Origin: Methanosarcinales archaeon
GTDB lineage: Archaea > Halobacteriota > Syntropharchaeia > Alkanophagales > Methanospirareceae
Length of the DNA: 6,765 nucleotides
Assembly: GCA_025464585.1 (NCBI GenBank)
Contig: JAODGL010000201.1
Location: forward strand, 1 to 6,765
Reading direction: 5' to 3'
A program made the position numbers and the translations under genes. The number at the start of each line of letters is the position of its first letter. Positions within the stretch are counted from its first letter, which is position 1. The notes beneath the pieces are model-generated. The model had not been told where the DNA came from. It was given only the letters and a program-made list of their open reading frames with translations, and ran no database searches. Positions 1 through 5,329 of the stretch are shown in pieces.

Positions 1-365
1 TTCGCATTCACCACTCCATCCTGACCCGGTCTGCTTGTAACCACCGCATCTCCAATTTCAGTCTCTATCACTGCCCCTTTTGTTGTTATATTCCGCCTTG
101 CGAAGAAAGGATTCGCAGGATTGTTCTTCACAGCTATTATCTTAGCCTTTTTCGTGGTTCCGCTTCTCGAGTCTGCGACATTAGCAAAATCACATCTGAG
201 TAACCGCATCTTCTCGCCGTTGCCTCTCGTTCTAACTTTTCTCCTTCTTATCACACCGACAGTAGTCTCTGCTGCGGGTCTACCAGCTTCGTGCTTCCTT
301 TTCTTACGGTGGAGATGGAGTCTACCACCGGTATATTTCCGCCTTGACTTTCCTTGCCATCTCAT
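1..365 (-). CDS. rps8e: 30S ribosomal protein S8e (3' end cut by window edge)
   Basis: This gene encodes ribosomal protein S8e, a small-subunit protein found in archaea and eukaryotes. I translated it by hand from the minus strand. The frame is open from the ATG at 365 to the window edge, giving 121 residues. Family hallmarks are the N-terminal MRWQGKSRRKYTGG, a basic segment RRRKVRTRGNGEKMRLLR at about residues 40-57, FANVAD, NPANPFFARRNITTKGA, and VTSRPGQDGVVNA at the visible end. Archaeal S8e proteins are about 125-130 residues, so only a few C-terminal residues are missing. The start is fixed by the conserved MxWQG motif. No Shine-Dalgarno stands before it; the upstream bases are A-rich. 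It lies 19 bases downstream of the zinc-ribbon gene and is probably co-transcribed with it and the threonylcarbamoyl-AMP synthase gene. Confidence 0.95.
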   Translation of the reverse strand, partial: MRWQGKSRRKYTGGRLHLHRKKRKHEAGRPAAETTVGVIRRRKVRTRGNGEKMRLLRCDFANVADSRSGTTKKAKIIAVKNNPANPFFARRNITTKGAVIETEIGDAVVTSRPGQDGVVNA

Positions 366-384
366 TTTTTCTTTATGTTTGTTT

Positions 385-546
385 TTATGGACCTACAAAA
401 CCACATTTCTCACACCTGTATAAATTACTTTGCTTCCTGCATTTCGCGCATCTACTTATCTCGACTTCTCCGCAGTTAGGGCACGGGAAAACCGTGAAGC
501 CCTTTTCCAGCAATTTTACTCCGCATGATGTGCAGTACTCTATCAT
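385..546 (-). CDS. Small archaeal zinc-ribbon protein (four CxxC knuckles, HVO_2753/COG2888-like)
   Basis: This is a 53-residue protein, read from the minus strand, built almost entirely of zinc knuckles. It has four Cys pairs in order: CTSCG (residues 5-9), CPNCG (22-26), CAKCR (33-37) and CEKCG (45-49), and it ends in FVGP. Four CPxCG-like motifs that form two zinc sites are the pattern of the archaeal family COG2888, which includes Haloferax volcanii HVO_2753. Members are annotated as zinc-ribbon RNA-binding proteins linked to translation; the molecular role is not well settled. The start is supported by a GGAGGGG Shine-Dalgarno eight bases upstream, the clearest in the window, and by the first Cys lying at residue 5. 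The gene begins inside the 3' end of the upstream TsaC gene, in another frame, and is followed by S8e, consistent with a translation operon. Confidence 0.9.
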   Translation of the reverse strand: MIEYCTSCGVKLLEKGFTVFPCPNCGEVEISRCAKCRKQSNLYRCEKCGFVGP

Positions 547-1114
547 AGCACGCTCCCCTCCTTTTTATCTTTATCCTTATCGCTTTCGCCATCGACATAT
601 CCACCACGGTGGACGGCATACTATATTTACACTTACCCCCATTTATAATAATATCTGCTTTTATTTCCACTTCTTCTACACAAGTCGGTGGATTTTTACC
701 AGATACATTTGCACTTGTTGCGGTTACAGGCCCCGTTTCTTTTATTATCCGGGTTGCGATTTCATTCTCAGGGAATCTTACGCCAACAACATCGGATGCA
801 GCAGTTAAGACCCCAGAGACAACGTCTTTTTTTCTCAACAAGACCGTGACGGGTCCGGGCAACAGCTCAGTTATGATTCTTAAGGCTTCAGGCTCGATAT
901 ATGCAACTTCGTGCAACATCTCAAAGGAGGAAACCGCAATGGAGATAGGCTGTGATAAAGCTCTCTTTTTTATCTTATATACTTTCCGCACCGCTGCTTC
1001 GGAGAATGCATCGGCTCCTAATCCATATACCGTTTCTGTTGGGTAAACTACCGTGCCACCGCTTTTTATTGTGTCTATTGCTTCTTTTATCTGGTCTTCT
1101 ATATTGCTCTGCAT
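476..1114 (-). CDS. Threonylcarbamoyl-AMP synthase, short TsaC/YrdC type
   Basis: The 212-residue product belongs to the Sua5/YciO/YrdC family, which makes threonylcarbamoyl-AMP from threonine, bicarbonate and ATP for the t6A37 modification of tRNAs reading ANN codons. Family motifs in order are PTETVYGLGADA (residues 25-36), the basic KKR and SQP of the nucleotide-binding region (49-56), LLPGPVT (84-90), VGVRFPEN (110-117), TSANVSG (133-139) and PSTVVD (167-172). It has only the YrdC domain and lacks the extra C-terminal domain of long Sua5 proteins. The domain should end near the IKRRGAC at 183-189; the remaining 23 or so residues lie in the region overlapping the zinc-ribbon gene and look non-conserved. 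It is the first gene of a minus-strand operon with the zinc-ribbon and S8e genes. The start at 1114 leaves the expected short N-terminal helix before the first motif; no Shine-Dalgarno is seen. Confidence 0.92.
   Translation of the reverse strand: MQSNIEDQIKEAIDTIKSGGTVVYPTETVYGLGADAFSEAAVRKVYKIKKRALSQPISIAVSSFEMLHEVAYIEPEALRIITELLPGPVTVLLRKKDVVSGVLTAASDVVGVRFPENEIATRIIKETGPVTATSANVSGKNPPTCVEEVEIKADIIINGGKCKYSMPSTVVDMSMAKAIRIKIKRRGACYDRVLHIMRSKIAGKGLHGFPVP
555..561 (-). promoter_or_regulatory. Shine-Dalgarno of the zinc-ribbon gene
   Basis: Reading the minus strand, GGAGGGG stands eight bases before the ATG at 546. It lies inside the TsaC coding sequence, where it encodes part of KRRGAC. It is a strong ribosome-binding site in a window where most starts lack one. 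It settles the start of the 53-residue gene and allows it to be translated independently of its overlapping upstream neighbour. Confidence 0.75.
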
Positions 1115-1164
1115 CTTTAGTACATATTTAAAGCTTTATAATGGAAAAAAGGAAATAAAAAATT
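1115..1164. promoter_or_regulatory. Divergent promoter region with palindromic TATA element
   Basis: The 50-base spacer between two divergent genes carries the perfect palindrome TAAAGCTTTA at 1129-1138, flanked by A/T. Read rightwards, TTTATAAT (1135-1142) is centred about 27 bases before the ATG at 1165. Read leftwards, TATAAAG (1140-1134) is centred about 23 bases before the ATG at 1114. Both distances suit archaeal TATA boxes for leaderless or nearly leaderless transcripts. The bases and distances are observed; promoter function is inferred. Confidence 0.5.
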
Positions 1165-1464
1165 ATGGAAATCAATATAATAGTAGCGGTTAGTTTAATT
1201 TTGGGAAGTGCATCGCTTTTCGGGTTGATCGTTGGGATATTCAGTGTTTACAATGGAAGAGCAACAAGGAGATTGATTGTAGAGGAAGAAAAGAGGACAC
1301 AAGAGATTTTAGTCGGGATAAAGGAGATCTTGAAAGAGGTAAGGGAGACCTCTGATAAGAGTGTTGAACTATTAAATAAAATAAGAGAGACTTCTGACAG
1401 GGATGCTGAAATGCTGAGCAGGAACACTGAAATACTGGATAGAATTGCGTCAAAAGTATTTTGA
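1165..1464 (+). CDS. Small membrane-anchored coiled-coil protein, function unknown
   Basis: I do not recognise this 99-residue protein. Residues 4-28 form one hydrophobic segment (IIVAVSLILG...LIVGIFSVY) that should be a membrane anchor or signal anchor. From about residue 36 to 97 the protein is highly charged and heptad-like, with Ile/Leu/Val spaced as in a coiled coil. Two consecutive 14-residue units begin RETSDKSVELL (60) and RETSDRDAEML (74), so the coil seems to have grown by duplication of two heptads. The likely topology is a short N-terminus, one membrane helix and a cytoplasmic rod, which would suit oligomerisation or docking of a partner. It starts a divergent unit opposite the TsaC gene and ends 3 bases before the stop of the Uma2-like gene on the other strand. 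AAAGGAAA lies 10-17 bases before the ATG and is a weak Shine-Dalgarno candidate. Confidence 0.7.
   Translation: MEINIIVAVSLILGSASLFGLIVGIFSVYNGRATRRLIVEEEKRTQEILVGIKEILKEVRETSDKSVELLNKIRETSDRDAEMLSRNTEILDRIASKVF
1342..1425 (+). repeat. Two tandem 42-base coding repeats (14 residues each)
   Basis: Positions 1342-1383 and 1384-1425 encode RETSDKSVELLNKI and RETSDRDAEMLSRN. They share the RETSD start and the hydrophobic spacing, with many silent and replacement differences. A period of 14 residues equals two heptads, so the repeat lengthens the coiled coil without breaking its phase. Confidence 0.7.
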
Positions 1465-1467
1465 AGT

Positions 1468-2070
1468 CTATATTAACCCCAACTCCCTCAGCACATCCAG
1501 AACTGGAGGTAAATCCCATAACCACCTCACTTTTATCCAAAAATCATGTATGACTTCAGCGTGATAAATCCCTTGCCCATCTTCTACTCGCCTCTCGTAT
1601 CTCCCTTCTTTCAAAACGAAGAAATCAGCTCGCTTCAACTCCGGGTCAAGTATCCAATATTCTTTCACACCACCAATTTCGTATTCTGCAAATTTTTCAC
1701 CCCTGTCCCTTAACAGGCTCTCCTCAGAGACAATTTCAACTGCGAGGTCAGAAGGTCCCTCAATATGCGTCTCTTTGAGCAATCCAAGATTTTCCTTCCT
1801 TAGAAAGATTATGTCAGGCTCTCTCCCCGGTAAATCTCGCCCGGTTTTCATCTGAAAGGGAGCGGAGATGACAACACCCGAGCCCCGTGTCTCTACATAA
1901 ATGCGAAGCACGGAGGTGAGCCAGTCTGCGAGGAGTTGATGCCTGGATGACGCCGGAGAATACCATTCTATTTCGCCATCCACCCATTCTGCTAAGGTGT
2001 CCTCGTCGCACATCTCTAAAAATTCTTCATAACTTGTTTTGCTCCCCCTTTTTAAGTTACTCTTATCCAT
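1468..2070 (-). CDS. Uma2 family (DUF820) PD-(D/E)XK nuclease-like protein
   Basis: This 200-residue protein has the layout of the Uma2/DUF820 family (PF05685), which has a restriction-endonuclease-like fold; its biological role is largely unknown. Visible landmarks are WVDGEIEW (29-36), a central strand ending in REPDIIFLRK (83-92) with the first catalytic Asp at 86, DLAVEIVSEES (108-118) with Glu112, and EKFAEYEIGGVKEYWILDP (125-143) with Lys126 as the expected catalytic Lys. The PD...ExV...K set is therefore complete and the protein could be an active nuclease. The length is typical for the family. It is convergent with the coiled-coil gene (3 bases apart) and divergent from mptG. These genes are best known from cyanobacteria and other bacteria, often in many copies, and are also found in some archaea, so acquisition by transfer is possible. 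The ATG at 2070 gives the usual short N-terminus before the SYEEFLEM helix. Confidence 0.88.
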   Translation of the reverse strand: MDKSNLKRGSKTSYEEFLEMCDEDTLAEWVDGEIEWYSPASSRHQLLADWLTSVLRIYVETRGSGVVISAPFQMKTGRDLPGREPDIIFLRKENLGLLKETHIEGPSDLAVEIVSEESLLRDRGEKFAEYEIGGVKEYWILDPELKRADFFVLKEGRYERRVEDGQGIYHAEVIHDFWIKVRWLWDLPPVLDVLRELGLI

Positions 2071-2127
2071 TTGATTCTATTTTATAATATTATTTATCTA
2101 TGTACTTATAAAAATCTGACTGCCGGA
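2071..2127. promoter_or_regulatory. Divergent AT-rich promoter region (Uma2-like / mptG)
   Basis: This 57-base spacer contains the palindrome ATAATATTAT at 2084-2093 inside a longer A/T run (2079-2098), and a second TATA-like stretch CTTATAAAAA at 2105-2114. TTTATAATA (2081-2089) is placed to start an mptG transcript near 2111. The A/T run near 2090-2098 could serve the minus-strand gene close to its ATG at 2070. Which box serves which gene cannot be decided from sequence alone. Confidence 0.45.
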
Positions 2128-3141
2128 ATGAGTGTTCTTATAACCTCACCGAGCAGACTCCACTTCGCACTTATAGACCTGAACGGAGAGCTTGGGAGAG
2201 TGGACGGGGGAATAGGAGTGGCACTAAATGAGCCATCTTTGAAGATAGAAGTATCCGCGGTTGATAATGAGGTTGAGCTCGAAGAGAATCCTGAAGAAGT
2301 TGTTTCCATATTGGAACGGATAAGAAGTAGAATAGAGCCTCCGCTAAGGAGAAATTACCGTATAAAGATATTGAGAAAGTTGCCATCCCATGTGGGTCTG
2401 GGCTCTCGGACTCAACTCTCGTTAAGTGTAGCAAAAGCAATTTCTGTACTGGAGAACAGGAATTATAACGTGGAGGAATTGGCAAAACTGGTGGGAAGAG
2501 GTGGCACTTCTGGGATAGGTACGGCTGCTTTCGCTAAGGGTGGGTTCATCTTAGACGGTGGTCATCTATTTCGAAAGAGTGAAGCGGGGGTAAAGGAAGA
2601 AAAGGAAAGTGAAAGAACAAAAACGAATTTTCTCCCTTCTTCTGCATCGAAGGTCCCGCCACCACCAATTCTATTTCAGCATGCTATCCCCGAAAACTGG
2701 TTCTTTGTTGTTGCAATACCGGAGGTGAAAAGAGGTGCACACGGACTCGAAGAGATAGAAATTTTCCAGCGGTATTGCCCGATAAAAAGCAGCGAAGTGG
2801 AAAAGATATGCAGGATAACGCTCATGCGGATTCTGCCTTCTGTGCTTGAGAAAGACATACATACTTTTGCTACGAGCTTAACCGTGCTGCAAGAGGTAGG
2901 GTTTAAGAAAAAGGAGGTAGAGCTTCAGCATGGTATAATAAAAGAGCTTTTCCGCTTCTTCGACTTGTATGCGTTGGGACATGGGATGTCCTCTTTTGGT
3001 CCCGCAACGTATGCAATCGTAGAGGGAGAGAAAAGAGCAAAAGAACTCGCTGTGGATACAAAAGCCTTTCTGGACGAAAAAGGAATACGAGCTTTGGTGT
3101 TGTATTCCAATGTAAATAACAGAGGTAGTGAAGTGCATTAA
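2128..3141 (+). CDS. mptG: Beta-ribofuranosylaminobenzene 5'-phosphate synthase
   Basis: The product catalyses the committed step of (tetrahydro)methanopterin synthesis. An aromatic acid (4-aminobenzoate or 4-hydroxybenzoate) reacts with phosphoribosyl pyrophosphate to give the beta-ribofuranosyl product with release of CO2 and pyrophosphate. It is a GHMP-kinase-superfamily protein. Hallmarks are SPSRLHFALIDLNGELGRVD at the N-terminus (residues 7-26), the glycine-rich LPSHVGLGSRTQLSLS (85-100), GRGGTSGIGTAAFAKGGF (123-140), LPSSASKVPPPP (169-180) and HGMSSFGPATYAI (285-297). I start it at the ATG at 2128 (337 residues). The frame extends 19 codons upstream to 2071, but those residues are non-conserved and lie in the AT-rich promoter. 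Residues about 149-167 form a charged Lys/Glu-rich stretch that seems longer than usual. Its stop overlaps that of argB by 4 bases, tail to tail. It acts in the cytoplasm in one-carbon coenzyme synthesis. Confidence 0.93.
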   Translation: MSVLITSPSRLHFALIDLNGELGRVDGGIGVALNEPSLKIEVSAVDNEVELEENPEEVVSILERIRSRIEPPLRRNYRIKILRKLPSHVGLGSRTQLSLSVAKAISVLENRNYNVEELAKLVGRGGTSGIGTAAFAKGGFILDGGHLFRKSEAGVKEEKESERTKTNFLPSSASKVPPPPILFQHAIPENWFFVVAIPEVKRGAHGLEEIEIFQRYCPIKSSEVEKICRITLMRILPSVLEKDIHTFATSLTVLQEVGFKKKEVELQHGIIKELFRFFDLYALGHGMSSFGPATYAIVEGEKRAKELAVDTKAFLDEKGIRALVLYSNVNNRGSEVH

Positions 3142-4025
3142 ACAATCATCGTGCCAATTCCTTTATCGGTAAACAACTCAAGTAAAATGGAATGGGCTTC
3201 GCGTCCATCGAGTATATGAGAAGTGACGCCACCGGAGGCTGCTTTTAAACTCGCTTTTGCTTTCGGGATCATCCCTTCACCGATAATTCTATCTGCGATA
3301 AACGCTTTTATTTCCGCGGTTGTCGCCTTTGAAATCAAAGTAGAATGGTCAGCAGGGTTTCGCAGCAATCCGGGAACATCGGTGAGCAAAATCAGCTTTT
3401 TTGCTTTTATCGCATACGCTATCTCGCCAGCGACTAAATCGGCATTCACGTTAAGGCTGTTGCCCGCATTATCCACTGCTATTGGCGATATTACGGGAAT
3501 ATACCCTTTTTCAGTGGTTATGTTTATTATCTCCGCGTTTATTTCCTCTATTTCTCCCACCCAGCCAAGGTCTACTTCTTTTTCTTCTCCTTCAATGCCA
3601 ACTTTCTGCGAGCTAAGCTTCTTTGCCACTATTAGCTTTCCATCATTTCCTGACAATCCGATTCCCTTCCCTCCATGTTTACCAATGAGCGATACTATGC
3701 GCTCATTAACGCTGCCTACAAGCACCATCCTCGCTATTTCCATCGTTTCGTCATCGGTGATACGAAGCCCCTCAATAAATACAGGCTTCTTACCCAGCTT
3801 CTCCATCAACTTCGTTATCTCTGGACCACCGCCATGCACGATTATCGGGTTTATCCCGACGAATCTAAGCAGCACCACATCTTGCGTGATATTGTCCATA
3901 ATGCTCTCGTCTACCAGCGCATGCCCGCCTAACTTTATCACCATTTTCGAGCCGTAGAATTTACGAATATACGGCAGCGCTTCTATCAGGATTTCTTCTT
4001 TCTTCATAAACTTTTTTGTTTTCAT
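3138..4025 (-). CDS. argB: Acetylglutamate kinase
   Basis: The product phosphorylates N-acetylglutamate with ATP, the second step of arginine synthesis by the acetylated route. It is an amino-acid-kinase-fold protein of 295 residues as called. Motifs are VIKLGGHA (29-36), IVHGGGPEI (62-70), GLRITDDETME (86-96) with the substrate-binding Arg88, LNVNADLVAG (191-200), LLTDVPGL (213-220), and EGMIPKAKAS (250-259). The N-terminal helix before the first glycine motif (IEALPYIRKFYG) is the feature known from arginine-inhibited kinases and absent from the short E. coli enzyme, so feedback inhibition is plausible. The start is uncertain: the ATG at 4025 overlaps the upstream stop as ATGA, but the ATG at 4007 (MKKEEILIEALPYI) matches family N-termini better, and neither has a clear Shine-Dalgarno. 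No other arginine genes are adjacent. Confidence 0.95.
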   Translation of the reverse strand: MKTKKFMKKEEILIEALPYIRKFYGSKMVIKLGGHALVDESIMDNITQDVVLLRFVGINPIIVHGGGPEITKLMEKLGKKPVFIEGLRITDDETMEIARMVLVGSVNERIVSLIGKHGGKGIGLSGNDGKLIVAKKLSSQKVGIEGEEKEVDLGWVGEIEEINAEIINITTEKGYIPVISPIAVDNAGNSLNVNADLVAGEIAYAIKAKKLILLTDVPGLLRNPADHSTLISKATTAEIKAFIADRIIGEGMIPKAKASLKAASGGVTSHILDGREAHSILLELFTDKGIGTMIV

Positions 4026-4039
4026 ACTTTGTTTTCATA
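4015..4039. repeat. 12-base tandem duplication at the argB start junction
   Basis: TTTGTTTTCATA occurs at 4015-4026 and again at 4028-4039, separated by a single C, giving a 13-base period. Read on the minus strand the unit is TATGAAAACAAA. The duplicated stretch carries both the argB ATG at 4025 and the TGA stop of the upstream membrane-protein gene (4024-4022). A 13-base period changes the reading frame between copies. Confidence 0.85.
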
Positions 4040-4981
4040 ATCCACGAAATGGCGATGTGTTTTTATGACAGGTCTCTCTTTAAGCGATTTTTCCACTTCT
4101 TCATAAGGAACGGCATTTCTCCAAACGAAATCAAAATGCCATTTAAATTTACTATAAGCATTAGATCCCTCTTTAAACTTGATCAATGGTAATTTAACTG
4201 TCTGAACCTGCGTGTTTGGATCGCCGTAGATATACTGCGATGTATAGCAAACATCATTAAACATAACTAATAGGCAATATGGCGCCGTATCATAGTACCT
4301 TACTTCAATTGGTGGCTCTCTTGATTTGACACTCTTGTTGAGCGAATTGATTTGTATACGTGAGCTTTCGCTTTCTAAATATTGGGCACTTCTATTCCTA
4401 TAATCCTCATCATCTTTAAATGATCCCCCCACAGTTTCTGCTTCCGAACGGTACAATGCTTGAAGTGAATTCACATTTAGCAACAAAACCTGAAATTTAA
4501 CTTTCGGTTTTGTGTTTACGATTCTATGAATAATATCACTAAAATCAGGCCCGGGATTAAAGAAAACACGTAACGTAGCTCCAATCATTCGCACAGTACC
4601 TTCTTCTACACTCTCTAATTTTGCTCGCAAATCATCTACGGCCTTTCCTCTTCGATCAGGATATATGGAAACTATGCCCGCCTCTTCGAGATTACGCCTC
4701 TCTTCCATTGCTTGCGTGACAATTGTCAGTAGCTCCTTTCGTAAGCTTTCTTCACGAACCTTACTATAATATTCTGAAAAGAAAACACTAACGGTACTTG
4801 CTATAAAAGTCGCTACTCCAAGTTGTCGCAATGCTATGCTCAATAGTCCGTAACCATATTCCTCTACGTAAAATGATAAAAAAATAAGAAATGCACTAAC
4901 CATGATGAAAAAGACCATTAGTAATCTGAAATACTGCTTAAAAAGCTTCTTCTTATTTTTCATGACTCTTCTTCTAATCAT
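4022..4981 (-). CDS. Two-helix membrane protein with large soluble domain (possibly phospholipase-D-like fold)
   Basis: I do not recognise this 319-residue protein with certainty. After a very basic N-terminus (MIRRRVMKNKKKLFK) come two membrane helices at about residues 18-38 and 46-68. The short loop between them and the positive-inside rule put both ends in the cytoplasm. A charged helix (75-100) leads to a mixed alpha/beta domain. Landmarks are GIVSIYPDRRGKA (102-114), a strand plus glycine turn VRMIGATLRVFF (130-141), KVKFQVLLLNVNS (160-172), IEVRYYDTAPYCLLVMFNDV (225-244), and a Trp/Phe-rich end WHFDFVWRN (281-289). The strand order and the IEVRYYD...FND...YG segment resemble phospholipase-D-like domains that lack the HxK catalytic motif; this is inference from pattern only. 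Its stop overlaps the argB start. AAAGGT stands directly before the ATG at 4981; the ATG at 4963 is an alternative. Composition is more AT-rich than argB and mptG. Confidence 0.75.
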   Translation of the reverse strand: MIRRRVMKNKKKLFKQYFRLLMVFFIMVSAFLIFLSFYVEEYGYGLLSIALRQLGVATFIASTVSVFFSEYYSKVREESLRKELLTIVTQAMEERRNLEEAGIVSIYPDRRGKAVDDLRAKLESVEEGTVRMIGATLRVFFNPGPDFSDIIHRIVNTKPKVKFQVLLLNVNSLQALYRSEAETVGGSFKDDEDYRNRSAQYLESESSRIQINSLNKSVKSREPPIEVRYYDTAPYCLLVMFNDVCYTSQYIYGDPNTQVQTVKLPLIKFKEGSNAYSKFKWHFDFVWRNAVPYEEVEKSLKERPVIKTHRHFVDYENKV

Positions 4982-5041
4982 CTACCTTTTATGTATATGA
5001 CATCTCTATATTTTATAAACAAGAAGTATATTTTAAAAAAT
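4982..5041. promoter_or_regulatory. Divergent promoter region with central TATA element
   Basis: The spacer contains TATATTTTATAAAC at 5007-5020. Rightwards, TTTATAAA (5011-5018) is centred 27-28 bases before the ATG at 5042, which suits a leaderless start there. Leftwards, TTTATAAAATA on the minus strand is centred about 33 bases before the ATG at 4981, suiting a leader of a few bases with AAAGGT just before the start. The element could drive both genes. Confidence 0.5.
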
Positions 5042-5329
5042 ATGTATTGCAAATATTCGAGGGAAGCCTTAGAGATGTATTGTAGCCTGAGCAGATACTT
5101 CGAGATTGACCTATGCTGGAATATCAAAGAGCACATGAAAAAATGTGAATTTTTTACCGAAGTCAGTAAAGATGAATGGTTAGAAATACAAAATAAATCA
5201 GATGATGAATTCTTGAGGGATGAAAATATACCTGATATTGTATTAAAGAAGAAGTTAAGAAATAACGCAAACAAAAAGATGAAACATGTATCAAAGAGAG
5301 AGAAAACGACTATCCTTGGATATGAATAA
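5042..5329 (+). CDS. Small Cys/His-containing protein, function unknown
   Basis: This 95-residue protein is not recognised. It has Cys at residues 3, 14, 25 and 35 and His31, arranged C-x10-C-x10-C-x5-H-x3-C. The IKEHMKKCEFF segment resembles the HxxxC half of the helical zinc fingers of anti-sigma (zf-HC2-like) proteins, so a metal-binding helical domain is possible. The second half is charged, rich in Lys, Asp and Glu, and probably helical or disordered. I start it at the ATG at 5042 because a TATA-like box sits 27-28 bases upstream. The frame is open to the ATG at 4991, but those extra 17 residues would be encoded across the TATA element. It overlaps the following isomerase gene by 8 bases (ATGAATAA), which suggests one transcript and coupled translation. 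Divergent from it lies the two-helix membrane protein. No stronger assignment can be made. Confidence 0.65.
   Translation: MYCKYSREALEMYCSLSRYFEIDLCWNIKEHMKKCEFFTEVSKDEWLEIQNKSDDEFLRDENIPDIVLKKKLRNNANKKMKHVSKREKTTILGYE

Noticed and set aside
121..808. Plus-strand open frames over the S8e, zinc-ribbon and TsaC genes
   Set aside because: Their translations are hydrophobic low-complexity shadows of three recognisable minus-strand genes.
2071..2127. An N-terminal extension of MptG starting at TTG 2071
   Set aside because: The added residues do not match the family and coincide with the AT-rich promoter; the conserved SPSRLHFALID segment begins just after the ATG at 2128.
3223..3957. A 244-codon open frame on the plus strand opposite argB
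   Set aside because: It lies fully antisense to the unmistakable argB gene, its translation is Ser/Pro/Ile-rich without motifs, and it is explained by the codon use of argB.
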